DNA from: Varunaivibrio sulfuroxidans
GTDB lineage: Bacteria > Pseudomonadota > Alphaproteobacteria > Rhodospirillales > Magnetovibrionaceae
Assembly (NCBI RefSeq): GCF_029318635.1
Contig: NZ_CP119676.1
Coordinates: 1,177,001 to 1,241,000 of the forward strand
DNA length: 64,000 nt
Direction: 5' to 3'
Shown here: positions 25,507-34,873 of the stretch, in pieces
Position numbering within the stretch: the first letter of the stretch is position 1
Layout of the letters: every line of letters starts with the position of its first letter
Program-made: the position numbers and the translations under genes
The notes under the pieces: generated by a model
Told to the model about the DNA's origin: nothing
What the model saw: the letters and a program-made list of their open reading frames with translations, nothing else
Database searches by the model: none

Positions 25507-25775
25507 GGGAATGAAGATAAGATAAAAACCCATGAGCAAGAACGACAGCGCCGAGAAAAAGGTTCGAGACAGGCAGAAGTCGTGAGCATCTGCTTACGGC
25601 AAAGTGGACGTTCGCGCTACCAAAGCAGCGGAGTCCGCCTTCGGGCGGCGCCGGGCTTGAAAACCGCAGCGGCCTGAAGACGGCCCGACCGTTGGAAGAG
25701 GCCCGCATATCCGAATGGCCGTCGTTGACGGACGTTGGATGTTTCAGGAAATATATCCTAATTTGCCCTTGTTTC
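25507..25775. other. Non-coding stretch between remnants and the Ehr-type operon
   Basis: No gene was recognised. A small stem-loop with a TTCG tetraloop (CCGCC-TTCG-GGCGG, 25635-25648) lies 128 bp past the last gene of the membrane complex. It is not followed by a T-tract in either direction, so terminator function is doubtful. Confidence 0.4.
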
Positions 25776-27764
25776 CTACAGGAGGGTGATGAGCAGGATA
25801 ATAAGCAGAAGTAAGCCGATCATCGCCAGATACACGTTCAAATGACCGGATTGAATAACCCGCAGGCGCGCGGCCAAGGCGACGACGAATTTCTCCAGTG
25901 GCGCGAATAGGTATGGTCCAAAAATGGGGGCCACGTCATGCGAGAAAATCAACCGCCGGGTAAAATAAGGTTGCCCGTTTCCTTCGTGGGCGGCTTCGCG
26001 TTCCGTGGTGACGGTCGGCTGGTAAATAAAGCTGTAGAACGTGCGCAAGGCGTTCGAAAACGTCAGCGTGGTCGTCGCCGCCCGCGCCGGATCGGGACGG
26101 GTGCCGCCGTACCAGACGGGCACGACGCGGACGGCTCTACGGCGCGATAAAAGCAACAGACCAAGGGGTATGATTGCAAGTAGCGGCATGGCGATGACGA
26201 GCATGCTTGGCGAAATAAAGGCGAATTTCGACGTCAGCGGCACCAAGAGCCAGCCCTCGCGCATACGCGAGACGCCGTCGCTACCGAACAAAGTGGTGAC
26301 CCCCTTTTCGAGACCGCCAAGCCAGACGGGCATGCCCACGGCCAACGCGAGGACAAGCCCCCCCAAGGCGCCCACCGCCGCCGAAGTCGCCCCCGGCATC
26401 CGGTATTTCGATTGGGCATTGTGCCCCAGCAGCCCAATGCCAAAGACCTTGACATAAGTGGCGAAGGCGATGGCGGCGGTCAGGGCGAGACCGGCGCCGG
26501 CAAGGGCCGCCGTCAACCGACTGGCCAAACTGGTGAGGTGGAACCCCTGGAATACCGTCTGAAACAAGAACCACTCGCTAACGAACCCGGCTTGCGGGGG
26601 CATAGCGGCGAGACTCATGGCGGCAAAGAATGCGCCGACGCCAAAAATAAAGGAACTTTTCGCGACAAACCCGCGCCCCACTATCCTGTAGCTCCCGCTG
26701 GCGCGGTAAACGCCGTCGGCCACCAAAAACATCGCCCCCTTGGCAAGGGCGTGTCCGGCGAGATGGATCGCCGCCACGGTCCAGGCGAGACCCGCAAGGT
26801 CGGTCAGCCCATCGTGGCGGAACATCAAACTGACGCCGAGTAAACAGATCGCAATCGACCCGTTTTCCGCCGACGAGAAGCTCAACAACCTGCGCCAATC
26901 CTCCTGCTGAAAGGCGTAAAGCGCGGCCAAGATCGCGCTTATCACCGCGATGGCGACAAGAAAAATTCCCGGTAAGGACACCGCGAACGCGGCGCCCACG
27001 GGCAGCCAGGAAACAACCCCCCGGCTCAAACCGAAGAAGGCGGCGTTGAGCACGACGCCCGATAAAATCGCCCCGCTCGCGCCACTGCCCGCGCCATAAG
27101 CACCCGGAAACCATTCATAAAACGGCAGCATGCCAAGCTTGGCCCCAAAGCCGAACAACAGGAGCAACCCGACGAAAAGCTGCTCTGTGCGCGGCATCGC
27201 CTTCATTTGCGCGGCAAAGTCGAAGAGGGAGATATCGCCACCTTGGGCCGAGATCATGACAAAGGCGAGAATCATCGCGACCGCACCGACCTCGAGCAAG
27301 GCGAGCATGAACAAAACCGGACGTCCCGTCTCGGCGTGTAAATGCTCGCCCAGAATCATAATCGCGCCGCCAAGGCTCATAATTTCCCAGGCGATGACAA
27401 AACTCACCGCGTCCTGCAAGCCAAAAACACCAAGCGCGCCGATAAGACTGAGGGCGACGCCCACGATCCACATCCGTTGCCGGCGGGCCGTCGTTCCCAA
27501 CCAACCCGCAAGGACCGCCCCCGGAAGCCCGAAGCCCATCAGCCAGAGCGCATCGGGCGTCAATTGAAACACCGCGCCGTCAAAACCCAGAGGCGTGCGA
27601 ACGGCGGACATCCCCCCTGGAAGGCGCATCACGATGGCGGCCAAAAGCGACAATCCCCCAACGGCCAGCAAAATACGGGCGAACGCAATCCTCCACCCGA
27701 CGAGGGCGAGGAGAGCGGCGACGCCCCATGTCAGCGGAGCGACGAGGACCAGTTCATTCGACAA
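25776..27764 (-). CDS. hyfB: Hydrogenase-4 subunit B-like antiporter-type membrane subunit
   Basis: A 662-residue NuoL/M/N-like protein of the HyfB/HycC group, with about 15 membrane segments. Motifs include FVIAWEIMSLGGAIMILGEH, the lysine-bearing GFGAKLGMLPFYEWFPGAYG and the histidine region AAIHLAGHALAKGAMFLVADG, typical of proton-pumping antiporter-like subunits. The start is a TTG at 27764 supported by an excellent AAAGGAGG 5 bp upstream; it overlaps the end of the small-subunit gene by 11 bp. It is the last gene of the complex. The complex should couple a redox reaction to ion movement across the inner membrane. Confidence 0.85.
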   Translation of the reverse strand: MSNELVLVAPLTWGVAALLALVGWRIAFARILLAVGGLSLLAAIVMRLPGGMSAVRTPLGFDGAVFQLTPDALWLMGFGLPGAVLAGWLGTTARRQRMWIVGVALSLIGALGVFGLQDAVSFVIAWEIMSLGGAIMILGEHLHAETGRPVLFMLALLEVGAVAMILAFVMISAQGGDISLFDFAAQMKAMPRTEQLFVGLLLLFGFGAKLGMLPFYEWFPGAYGAGSGASGAILSGVVLNAAFFGLSRGVVSWLPVGAAFAVSLPGIFLVAIAVISAILAALYAFQQEDWRRLLSFSSAENGSIAICLLGVSLMFRHDGLTDLAGLAWTVAAIHLAGHALAKGAMFLVADGVYRASGSYRIVGRGFVAKSSFIFGVGAFFAAMSLAAMPPQAGFVSEWFLFQTVFQGFHLTSLASRLTAALAGAGLALTAAIAFATYVKVFGIGLLGHNAQSKYRMPGATSAAVGALGGLVLALAVGMPVWLGGLEKGVTTLFGSDGVSRMREGWLLVPLTSKFAFISPSMLVIAMPLLAIIPLGLLLLSRRRAVRVVPVWYGGTRPDPARAATTTLTFSNALRTFYSFIYQPTVTTEREAAHEGNGQPYFTRRLIFSHDVAPIFGPYLFAPLEKFVVALAARLRVIQSGHLNVYLAMIGLLLLIILLITLL

Positions 27765-28581
27765 GACGTCCTCCTTTCACGCGCTGGCGCGTGCGATCGA
27801 GAAACATCAGCACGGCCTCGATGATCGCCGCCGGATTGGGCGGACAACCCGGAAGATAAAGATCGACCGGCAAGACCCCCTCAAGGCCATGGCCACAAGC
27901 ATAACCGCCTTCGGCGATCCCGCCGCAAACGGCGCAGGCGCCGCACGCCATGACCCAACGCGGTTCCGCCATCGCTTCATACGTTCGCAGCAACGGTTCG
28001 CGCATGGCGTAAGTAACCGATCCCGTAACCAGAAGAAGGTCGGCGAAGCGGGGCGAGGGGGTAAAAAAAACACCGAAACGATGCAGGTTGTAAAAAGGGT
28101 TGTTAAGCGCCTGAAGTTCGGATTCACACCCATTGCACGATCCCGCATCGACGTGACGAATATGCAGGCTCCGCCGAAATCCGTCACGCGGTTCGGTGGG
28201 CTTTTTTTCTCCCCCCGCCACGCCGCCGGGACCCACAAGAAATTGGAGGTCGTTCCGGTTGCGCGCGCCAAACGCCCAGTCCGAGGACGCCCGCGCCACG
28301 CCTTTGGGACATGCCTCGATACAAAGTTGACAAACCACGCAACGTCCGTAATCAACGCTCAATCTTTCGGCGCCCTTGCTGTCGTTTTTCACGGAAATGG
28401 CGTCCGTTGGGCAGGCATCGGCGCACATTCGACATCCATCCCCACAATGTTGCGGAGCGAAGCGGGGCATGCCGAGAAGGCCGTCCTGCCCGCTATATTC
28501 CTCACTGCCCGCCGCGTCGCGCCCGGGCCAAGCGGTGGTGGCTTTGCCTTTGAGAAGTCCAAAAAGAGTCCATGCCGGCAT
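27754..28581 (-). CDS. Fused ferredoxin-type and NuoB-like small subunit of hydrogenase-related complex
   Basis: A 275-residue protein in two parts. Residues about 40-105 form a two-cluster ferredoxin domain (CGDGCRMCADACP and CVVCQLCIEACP), like HyfH/HycF/NuoI. Residues about 140-270 form the NuoB/HyfI-type small subunit with the ligands of the proximal [4Fe-4S] cluster: DAGSCNGCESE, MACGACAVCGG and LYLPGCPPNP. These are normally two separate genes in Hyf and Hyc, so this is a fusion. AGGAGG stands 5 bp before the ATG. The intact clusters imply a working electron path to the large subunit even though that subunit lacks the NiFe ligands. Confidence 0.85.
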   Translation of the reverse strand: MPAWTLFGLLKGKATTAWPGRDAAGSEEYSGQDGLLGMPRFAPQHCGDGCRMCADACPTDAISVKNDSKGAERLSVDYGRCVVCQLCIEACPKGVARASSDWAFGARNRNDLQFLVGPGGVAGGEKKPTEPRDGFRRSLHIRHVDAGSCNGCESELQALNNPFYNLHRFGVFFTPSPRFADLLLVTGSVTYAMREPLLRTYEAMAEPRWVMACGACAVCGGIAEGGYACGHGLEGVLPVDLYLPGCPPNPAAIIEAVLMFLDRTRQRVKGGRLVE

Positions 28582-28590
28582 TGTCGCCTC

Positions 28591-30099
28591 CTATCGATCG
28601 CATCCCGCCACGGTCAGCCCGAAGCTCGCTTCATTGATGGCATAGTCCATGAGGTTACTGTCGTGAACGGTGAAGGGGAACGTCCGCCAATTCGAATAGG
28701 ACGGCGATTTGATCTTGACACGCGACGGCCTGCCGTCGGCCCCGATGTGGACGGCGTAGTACAAAGACCCCCGGGGCGATTCCGCCCAACCCAATCCTTC
28801 GGTATTCGGGCGGGGCACGCAGGCCTCGCGCACCGGACCATCGGGCAGCGATCGCACGACCCGCTCAATGAGCGCAAGGGAGGCGTCGATTTCCGCCATG
28901 CGCACCCGGGCGCGGGCATGGGCGTCGCCCTCCGCCCTAACCGGCACCGTCACGCAAAGTTCCGCATACCCGCCATAGGGATGATCGCGGCGCAAATCGC
29001 GATCGATCCCCGACGCCCGTTCGATCGGGCCGGTGGCGCCCTGATCCAGCGCGACCTTATGGCTCAAAATTCCCGTGCTTATCAACCGATCAAGATAACT
29101 GTTGGTCCCGTCGAGACGGCGCAAATAATCCGCAATTGCGGGCCGCAAGGCGTCAAGCTCGGCGCCCATTTTCGCCCCGGGGTCGAGATCGCGGCGCAAT
29201 CCTCCCGGAGTCAGAAGGCCACGCAAGAATCGGCTGCCGGTCAGCCGGGCGCCGATCTGCTTGACCCGCTCCTCCAACAGTTTCCCTTCGGCCTGACCAA
29301 CCTTGAGCGTCGTGGTGTCGGCGAGATGCCCGAAGTAGTGAAGATGGTTATAAAGGCGCTCCAGTTCCGCCAGCAAAGAGCGCAACATCCGCGCGCGGAG
29401 AGGAACCGCGCACCCGGCGGCCTGCTCCACCGCTTGGCAGAAGGCCAGCGCATGAGCAACGCCCCCCACCCCGGATACGCGCTCGGCAAGGATGACCCCA
29501 TGACTAAGCGGCTTGCCCTCGAAACGTTTTTCCATACCGCGATGTTTGAAGAAAAGTTGCGGTTGCAGGTGCAAAATATGTTCGCCGACGTAAAGAAAAA
29601 TAAACTGAGCCGACTCCACGACATCGGCGCGGACCGGTCCGAACGGCAATTTCTGGATATCCGGATGGTCGGTTTCCGGCATCGCCCCTTCCGTCTCGCG
29701 GAACGCCATCGGCGTGTCGCCCGGATAGCCCGGATCCAGCGGCGGCACGAGAGGATGGGCTCCGCGATGTAAGACAAGAGGATACGGCTCGGGCTGGTTG
29801 GTGAACCGCACGCCGAAAAGGTCCGTGATCTCGCGCTCGTACCAACCGATAAGCGGGCTGACGGCGGCAACGCTCGGCACCGGATCCTTTGGCCGGCAGC
29901 GCCAGGCGAGAAACGGCTCCCGCGGTCTGCCGCTTGCAAGATAACGCAGTTCAAGCGCACCCGAACCGTCGCGCAAGGCATAGGCCATTTGCATCCGTCC
30001 CCCGCCTTCGATCAGCGCCCCCACCGCCTCCGGCAAAGCCGCGGGATCGATGGTGCGCATCTCCACCGGCGGGGACGCAATATCTTTCACATCGCTCAT
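28591..30099 (-). CDS. NuoCD/HycE-like large subunit lacking the NiFe-site cysteines (Ehr type)
   Basis: This 502-residue protein fuses a NuoC-like domain (residues about 15-130, with GWYEREITDLFGVRF) to a NuoD/HycE-like large subunit. In true group 4 hydrogenases the nickel is held by an N-terminal CxxC (RVCGICGFAHS) and a C-terminal DPCxxC. Here the first site reads RVSGVGGVAH (207-216) with no cysteine, and the C-terminus ends NEASFGLTVAGCDR with a single cysteine. A NiFe centre is therefore not expected. This is the defining trait of energy-converting-hydrogenase-related (Ehr) complexes, whose substrate is unknown. ATG 30099 overlaps the hyfF stop by 4 bp. Confidence 0.87.
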   Translation of the reverse strand: MSDVKDIASPPVEMRTIDPAALPEAVGALIEGGGRMQMAYALRDGSGALELRYLASGRPREPFLAWRCRPKDPVPSVAAVSPLIGWYEREITDLFGVRFTNQPEPYPLVLHRGAHPLVPPLDPGYPGDTPMAFRETEGAMPETDHPDIQKLPFGPVRADVVESAQFIFLYVGEHILHLQPQLFFKHRGMEKRFEGKPLSHGVILAERVSGVGGVAHALAFCQAVEQAAGCAVPLRARMLRSLLAELERLYNHLHYFGHLADTTTLKVGQAEGKLLEERVKQIGARLTGSRFLRGLLTPGGLRRDLDPGAKMGAELDALRPAIADYLRRLDGTNSYLDRLISTGILSHKVALDQGATGPIERASGIDRDLRRDHPYGGYAELCVTVPVRAEGDAHARARVRMAEIDASLALIERVVRSLPDGPVREACVPRPNTEGLGWAESPRGSLYYAVHIGADGRPSRVKIKSPSYSNWRTFPFTVHDSNLMDYAINEASFGLTVAGCDR

Positions 30100-31571
30100 G
30101 GCGTCACCGGAGACAAGCTGTGGGCAATGGATGCAAGATAGAGCCAAAGATCCGGCGGCCACCACAAGCCAAACACGAGAAGCGGGACCAGGGCCAAGCC
30201 CATGGGGACGATACACCAGACCCCTTCCGTCTTCGCGGGATATCCCGTCTTGCCGCCATCTTCCGCATTGTCGTAATACATGGCGCGAAAATGGTTGAGA
30301 AACCCGATGAAGATCACGATAAGAAGAACCGCCATGACATAAACCGCCCACGAGAACCTCGGCGTCATGCCCGCGCGCATGATGGCGAACTCGCTCATGA
30401 ACAATCCAAACGGGGGAGCGCCCGTTATGGCGACGGCCCCGGCGAGCCAGAGCGCGCCGGAACGGGGAAAATGAGTAAAGACACCCCGAATTTTCTCGAT
30501 TTCCTTGGTCCCGTAAGCGCGCATCATAACGCCCGCGCCGAAAAACATGAGCGCCTTGTTCAATGAATGGTTAAGCATGTGGTAGAGCGCGCCGGCGATA
30601 CCCAAAGGACCGCCGAAACCCAAGCCTAGCGCGATGACGCCCATGTGCTCGACGCTGGAATAAGCCATCAGCCTCTTAATTCCCCGTTGTCGCACGATGA
30701 AAAGCGCCCCGATCAACAACGACAGCACGCCTAAAACAACGAGCGCGAACGCCGAAAGCGCACCCAATTGGGCGGAATGCATGACGCCGAGAAAGCGCGC
30801 GATGCCAATTATCGCGGTGTTGAGGAGCGCGCCCGAAAGCATGGCGGAAACCGGCGCGGGACTTTCGCTATGCGCATCTGGAAGCCAATTGTGCATGGGG
30901 GCGAGACCGACTTTGGTGCCGTATCCCACCAGGACAAGAAGAAAGGCGAGGTTCATCAAGACGGGATCGATCTTCGGCGCCGCCCGTGCTAGCGCCGCCC
31001 ACGTCATCTGATAAGTCGGTCCGAAAACGAAGGTCCCCCCCCAATAGAACAGAACGGTGCCGAGCAGCGCCAACGTAATGCCCGCCGAAACCGCCATGAT
31101 GTATTTCCACGTCGCCTCCATACTTTCGGCGGCGCGCTCGAAAGCCACAAGAAAGGTGCTGACCAGCGTGGTCAGTTCAATGGCGATCCAGTAGATGCCG
31201 ACATTGTTCATGAGTGGAGCCACGAGGGTCGTCAAGGCGAAGCCGGCGAAGAGGGCATAAAAGTCGGCAAGCCGCGCGTCTTCGCCCAACAGGCGCATAT
31301 AGCCGACGGCGTAAATCGACGACAACGCGTAGACGATCGCGGTGCAGAGAACCACCCAGGCGCCCATTCGGTCAACGATGACATAGCCGTTCAAAAAAAA
31401 GACGGCGCGCGCGCCGGTCAGAAACGGCAACGGCAGCGCCGCCGCGAAGGAAATGACGCTTGCGAAGAGATTGAGCTTCTCGCTCACGCGGGGCCGGCGC
31501 GTGGCGACACACCCCAGGACGGCGAGCAATGGGGCGAGTGCGAGAATAAGGACGAGCCAGCCTACCATCAT
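30096..31571 (-). CDS. hyfF: Hydrogenase-4 subunit F-like antiporter-type membrane subunit
   Basis: A 491-residue NuoM/N-like protein of the HyfF group with about 14 membrane segments. The conserved glutamate region is IYWIAIELTTLVSTFLVAFE, and the conserved lysine and histidine regions are VGYGTKVGLAPMHNWLPDAH and YHMLNHSLNKALMFFGAG. It is a second predicted ion-translocating subunit. ATG ATG at 31566-31571 overlaps the hyfE stop, and its own stop overlaps the large-subunit start, so the whole operon is tightly coupled. Confidence 0.88.
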   Translation of the reverse strand: MMVGWLVLILALAPLLAVLGCVATRRPRVSEKLNLFASVISFAAALPLPFLTGARAVFFLNGYVIVDRMGAWVVLCTAIVYALSSIYAVGYMRLLGEDARLADFYALFAGFALTTLVAPLMNNVGIYWIAIELTTLVSTFLVAFERAAESMEATWKYIMAVSAGITLALLGTVLFYWGGTFVFGPTYQMTWAALARAAPKIDPVLMNLAFLLVLVGYGTKVGLAPMHNWLPDAHSESPAPVSAMLSGALLNTAIIGIARFLGVMHSAQLGALSAFALVVLGVLSLLIGALFIVRQRGIKRLMAYSSVEHMGVIALGLGFGGPLGIAGALYHMLNHSLNKALMFFGAGVMMRAYGTKEIEKIRGVFTHFPRSGALWLAGAVAITGAPPFGLFMSEFAIMRAGMTPRFSWAVYVMAVLLIVIFIGFLNHFRAMYYDNAEDGGKTGYPAKTEGVWCIVPMGLALVPLLVFGLWWPPDLWLYLASIAHSLSPVTP

Positions 31572-32248
31572 CCGACAAGCCTTTTAAGGTCGAGACTGCT
31601 CGTCGTTCCGGCGTGGGTCTTAAGATAGCGCACCAGCACGCCAAAACAAACGACGACGATGAGCAGATCGAACAGGATAACCATTTCAATGAGCAAGGGC
31701 ATTCCCGGCACCAACACCTGCGAACCGAGAAATATGCCATTTTCGAGCACGAGTAGGCCGAGGATTTGACTAATCGCCTCATGGCGTACGGCGAGCATGA
31801 GAAATCCGATGAGCTTCATCGATAGCATCACGGTCAACGCCAAAACCGCCACCGTAAGCTGGAGATGAAAAACCGTCGCCACCCGATTGGAAACGGCGAG
31901 CGCAAACATGACGAACAACGCTCCGATGACAAGGCTCATGCTCGGTTGCAAAATGACATGGATTTCACGATTGACGTCGAGACGATGAATGATCCGCCAG
32001 ATCAGATAAGGGAGCAACATTCCGCGAAAAAGCCAGGTCAGGACCGCGATCACGTAAAGTTCTGGATAGTGTCCGTAAAAGCCGCTGGCCGCCGATATGA
32101 TGGCGATGACCCAAGATTCGGCGGCGAAGGCGTAAAGATAATTCTTAAGCCAGCCCGACCCCAGCATGACAAACGCAAGCAACAGGCTGGCGATAGCCAA
32201 CAAGCTGAAGAGGGACGAGGCGACCGGATCAAGATGCTCAATCAACAT
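31568..32248 (-). CDS. hyfE: Hydrogenase-4 subunit E-like membrane protein
   Basis: A 226-residue membrane protein with about seven hydrophobic segments, resembling HyfE (a NuoK-like fold). The segment ILGLLVLENGIFLGSQVLVPG contains the buried glutamate typical of NuoK/HyfE. It lies 3 bp after hyfC and overlaps hyfF by 4 bp. It probably forms part of the ion path of the membrane arm. Confidence 0.85.
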   Translation of the reverse strand: MLIEHLDPVASSLFSLLAIASLLLAFVMLGSGWLKNYLYAFAAESWVIAIISAASGFYGHYPELYVIAVLTWLFRGMLLPYLIWRIIHRLDVNREIHVILQPSMSLVIGALFVMFALAVSNRVATVFHLQLTVAVLALTVMLSMKLIGFLMLAVRHEAISQILGLLVLENGIFLGSQVLVPGMPLLIEMVILFDLLIVVVCFGVLVRYLKTHAGTTSSLDLKRLVG

Positions 32249-32251
32249 GGC

Positions 32252-33199
32252 TCAACTCATCTGCGTACTGATGATGGAAAGAACCGCCAGCAGGAACGAT
32301 GCGGCGAGCGGTTCCTGGTAACGATAAAATCTAAGCCGCGACTGGGCCGTCTCGACCGTAACGACGACCCCGGCGACGAGTATGAATTTAATCACAAGCC
32401 CCCCCGCCGCACCAAGCGCGCCCAGGCCGGTTCCCTCGACCGACAATCCCCACGGCAGCACGAGAACGTTGCAGAAAATTGTGTACAAAATGAACTGCTT
32501 CATCATCGAAGCCCATCGAATCAGGCCCAACAAGGGGCCGGAGTATTCGAGGATACGGGCTTCTTCGATCATGTAGATCTCGAAGGAACTGCTCGAATGA
32601 ATGGGCATCCGGTCGGTCTCCACGAGCAACAGAATGAAGAACGCCGCCACCACGAACAAGTGCGCCGGGCTCCAGTAAGCCGCCCAGTTTTCCACCAACA
32701 GATGATTGACGACGAAAGGCAACATCGCCTTGGCCAAAAGCGTGATGCCGACGAAAACAACGATCAGGGTCGGTTCCGCGAGAATCGCCACCATCACCGC
32801 CCGGCTCGAACCGATGCCGCCATAGGCGCTCGATGTGTCGAGACCGGCTAGGACAAGCACGAACGAGCCGAGCGTGAGGATCAGCCCGCCCCCAAGAATG
32901 TCGCCCATATCCGAGAGCGGTAGCGGATAATTGGTGAGAACCGGAATCAGCAACGGCACCGTAAGCATGGCGGTGAAGGCGATCACGGGCGCCGCCCAGA
33001 ACAGCCAAGATGCGGTCTGCGGAACGACGACGCCCTTGTGAAACAACTTCCAGAGATCTCGATATGGCTGCAAAACGCCGGGACCCCGCCCCCGTTGTAT
33101 GCGTTCCTCGAACTGGGCGATGACGCCCTGGATCAACGGGGCGAGGCTCATAACGGTCACGACTTGTGCGATTTGAAGCAAAACGTCGCGCGCGCTCAC
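32252..33199 (-). CDS. hyfC: Hydrogenase-4 subunit C-like (NuoH-like) membrane subunit
   Basis: A 315-residue NuoH/HyfC/HycD-type protein with about eight membrane segments. The N-terminal motif RIQRGRGPGVLQPYRDLWKL is characteristic, as is the acidic loop ETDRMPIHSSSSFEI then MIEEARILEYSGPLLGL, which faces the soluble arm in complex I relatives. The GTG at 33199 is chosen because GGGAG lies about 6 bp upstream and the conserved N-terminus starts there. It is the first gene of the six-gene operon. No hydrogenase maturation genes accompany the operon. Confidence 0.87.
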   Translation of the reverse strand: MSARDVLLQIAQVVTVMSLAPLIQGVIAQFEERIQRGRGPGVLQPYRDLWKLFHKGVVVPQTASWLFWAAPVIAFTAMLTVPLLIPVLTNYPLPLSDMGDILGGGLILTLGSFVLVLAGLDTSSAYGGIGSSRAVMVAILAEPTLIVVFVGITLLAKAMLPFVVNHLLVENWAAYWSPAHLFVVAAFFILLLVETDRMPIHSSSSFEIYMIEEARILEYSGPLLGLIRWASMMKQFILYTIFCNVLVLPWGLSVEGTGLGALGAAGGLVIKFILVAGVVVTVETAQSRLRFYRYQEPLAASFLLAVLSIISTQMS

Positions 33200-33306
33200 G
33201 ACCGGCTCCCCTCTGTCGGGGAGGGGAGAAAATGCGCACGCGCGTCGCGGATACGTTTGCGGGTGACTTTCACGCGAGCTCCTCCCTTTCGCCAATTGAC
33301 GCAAGT

Positions 33307-33352
33307 AAGGAGTCATCAGCCCCGAGGGCGGTTAAAGGCGAACTCCATCGCC
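33307..33352. repeat. 46-bp direct repeat, copy 1
   Basis: This segment matches 38211-38256 at 43 of 46 positions; the three mismatches lie together in the CCCGAG/CCACGG stretch. Both copies have the same orientation, both sit just after one minus-strand gene and just before the next, and both contain the same 10-codon frame. The internal sequence GGCGA-ACTCCA-TCGCC can fold into a small hairpin. Confidence 0.8.
33316..33348 (-). CDS. Micro-ORF in duplicated element, copy 1
   Basis: Ten codons, MEFAFNRPRG, followed by TGATGA. An almost identical micro-ORF (MEFAFNRPVG) stands before the MutS-like gene at 38220. The nucleotide identity extends a little beyond the frame, so coding function is not proven; the DNA or RNA may be what is conserved. 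It lies 116 bp upstream of hyfC and could act as a leader peptide. A second ATG overlaps the stop (ATGACTCC), in the frame that leads to hyfC. Confidence 0.35.
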   Translation of the reverse strand: MEFAFNRPRG

Positions 33353-33361
33353 ATCATTGAT

Positions 33362-33394
33362 TGTAACTGTTACATTGCGTCGAAATTTTGTCAA
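33362..33394 (-). promoter_or_regulatory. Candidate promoter with overlapping palindrome upstream of hyfC operon
   Basis: On the minus strand, TTGACA (33394-33389) is followed after 16 bp by TAACAG, a weak -10. The -10 area overlaps the inverted repeat TGTAAC-T-GTTACA (33362-33374). An operator over the -10 would allow repression. The -35 match is perfect, the -10 match is poor, so the call is tentative. Confidence 0.35.
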
Positions 33395-33538
33395 CGCGAG
33401 ACCCTCGTCACGACGAATTGGGCGGCCTCGTTTTCTTCGCCGCCCGTTGCCCGCGCGCCCCGTCATGCCCCATGCCCCCCACGCCGAGCCCGCGCTGGAC
33501 CGGCACGCCGTCATTGCGGTGTCGGAAGCCTCCCAAGG

Positions 33539-34825
33539 TCAGGACGTTCCGTCGCCAAAGGGGCTATCGAACGTCGCCACGGGACCCAACGCGCGCTCGA
33601 TTTCCATAAGACGGTTGTATTTGGCGACCCGTTCGCTGCGACAAAGAGAACCGGTTTTGATTTGACCGCCCCCCATGGCGACGGTGAAATCGGCGATAAA
33701 GGTGTCTTCCGTCTCGCCCGAGCGGTGCGAAATGACGAAACGCCAACCGGCCTCGCGGCATAATTCGATGGCCTCGATCGTCTCGGTAACGGTGCCGATC
33801 TGATTGAGTTTGATCAGGGCCGCATTGCACGACCGTTCGCGGATGCCTCGACGAATGAATTTCGGATTGGTTACAAAAATATCATCGCCAACAATTTGAA
33901 TCCGTTCGCCAAGCGTCCGCGTGTGATCCCGAAACCCATCCCAGTCGCGTTCGCCCAGACCATCCTCGATGGAAACAATTGGATATTTCCCTATCCAGCC
34001 GGCGTAAAGTTCGGTCATCTCGCCGCTACTTTTGACGCCGCCGCCCGATTTTTTCAGGTTATACTCGCCATTGACGGCGAAAGCGGTGGCCGCCGGATCC
34101 AGGGCGATCGCCACGTCCTTTCCAGGAACGAAGCCCGCCGCCTCGATCGCCTCGACAATCACCTCGCAGGCTTCTTCATTGCTTTTCAGATCGGGAGCGA
34201 ACCCGCCCTCGTCGCCAACATTGGTCGCATAACCGCGCGCCTTCAAAAGCCGCTTTAGGCTATGAAACGTCTCCGCCCCGAAACGAATCGCCTCGGTAAG
34301 CGTAGGCGCGCCGTGCGGCACGATCATGAATTCCTGAAAATCGAGCGAATTGTCGGCGTGCGCGCCGCCGTTGATCACATTCATCATCGGCACCGGCAGT
34401 CGACAGGCGTCCTTTCCTCCAAGATAGGCGTACAAGGGCGTCCGCGCCGCTCGGGCGGCGGCTCTGGCGACGGCCATCGAAACGCCTAAGATGGCGTTTG
34501 CGCCCAAATTCGACTTGTCTTCGGTCCCGTCGAGATCGATCATCAGACGATCGATCTCGACTTGGCGGAACGGGTCCATGCCCTCAATCCGCGGCGCGAT
34601 CTCGGTGGCGATGTTGGAAAGCGCCCGCAGCACACCCTTCCCACCATAACGGCGTGCGTCGTCGTCGCGAAGCTCAATAGCCTCGTATGCCCCCGTCGAT
34701 GCCCCCGAGGGAACCGACGCGACGCCGACGTGACCGCTTTCGAGGTGGACGCGAACACGCACCGTTGGGTTGCCTCGGGAATCGAGAATTTCATAAGCAT
34801 CCACGGATTTAATTTTTTCAGACAT
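33539..34825 (-). CDS. eno: Enolase
   Basis: A 428-residue phosphopyruvate hydratase, which converts 2-phosphoglycerate to phosphoenolpyruvate in glycolysis. The magnesium-binding and catalytic motifs are complete: [70 protein letters not shown] and [21 protein letters not shown] lies 8 bp before ATG 34825. Enolase is usually near pyrG or pyruvate dehydrogenase genes in this class; here it is beside MutS-like genes and between two copies of a 46-bp direct repeat, so it could be a second copy of the gene. Confidence 0.97.
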   Translation of the reverse strand: MSEKIKSVDAYEILDSRGNPTVRVRVHLESGHVGVASVPSGASTGAYEAIELRDDDARRYGGKGVLRALSNIATEIAPRIEGMDPFRQVEIDRLMIDLDGTEDKSNLGANAILGVSMAVARAAARAARTPLYAYLGGKDACRLPVPMMNVINGGAHADNSLDFQEFMIVPHGAPTLTEAIRFGAETFHSLKRLLKARGYATNVGDEGGFAPDLKSNEEACEVIVEAIEAAGFVPGKDVAIALDPAATAFAVNGEYNLKKSGGGVKSSGEMTELYAGWIGKYPIVSIEDGLGERDWDGFRDHTRTLGERIQIVGDDIFVTNPKFIRRGIRERSCNAALIKLNQIGTVTETIEAIELCREAGWRFVISHRSGETEDTFIADFTVAMGGGQIKTGSLCRSERVAKYNRLMEIERALGPVATFDSPFGDGTS

Positions 34826-34873
34826 GGCGTTCTCCATTTTATCCGACGAACCTTTAATCGATTTGGTGAATTT

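Larger units (their letters stand above)
33200..33538. promoter_or_regulatory. Region between enolase and the Ehr-type operon
   Basis: No full gene is present. The region contains, in the direction of the operon, a TTGACA (33394-33389), a 13-bp inverted repeat, then one copy of the duplicated 46-bp element with its micro-ORF (33307-33352), and finally a leader of about 110 bp to the hyfC start. This order suggests a promoter, an operator over it, and a translated leader. Confidence 0.45.

Noticed and set aside
25776-33199. Calling the complex an active [NiFe]-hydrogenase-4 or formate hydrogenlyase
   Set aside because: The large subunit lacks the cysteine pairs that bind nickel, and no maturation or formate dehydrogenase genes are near.
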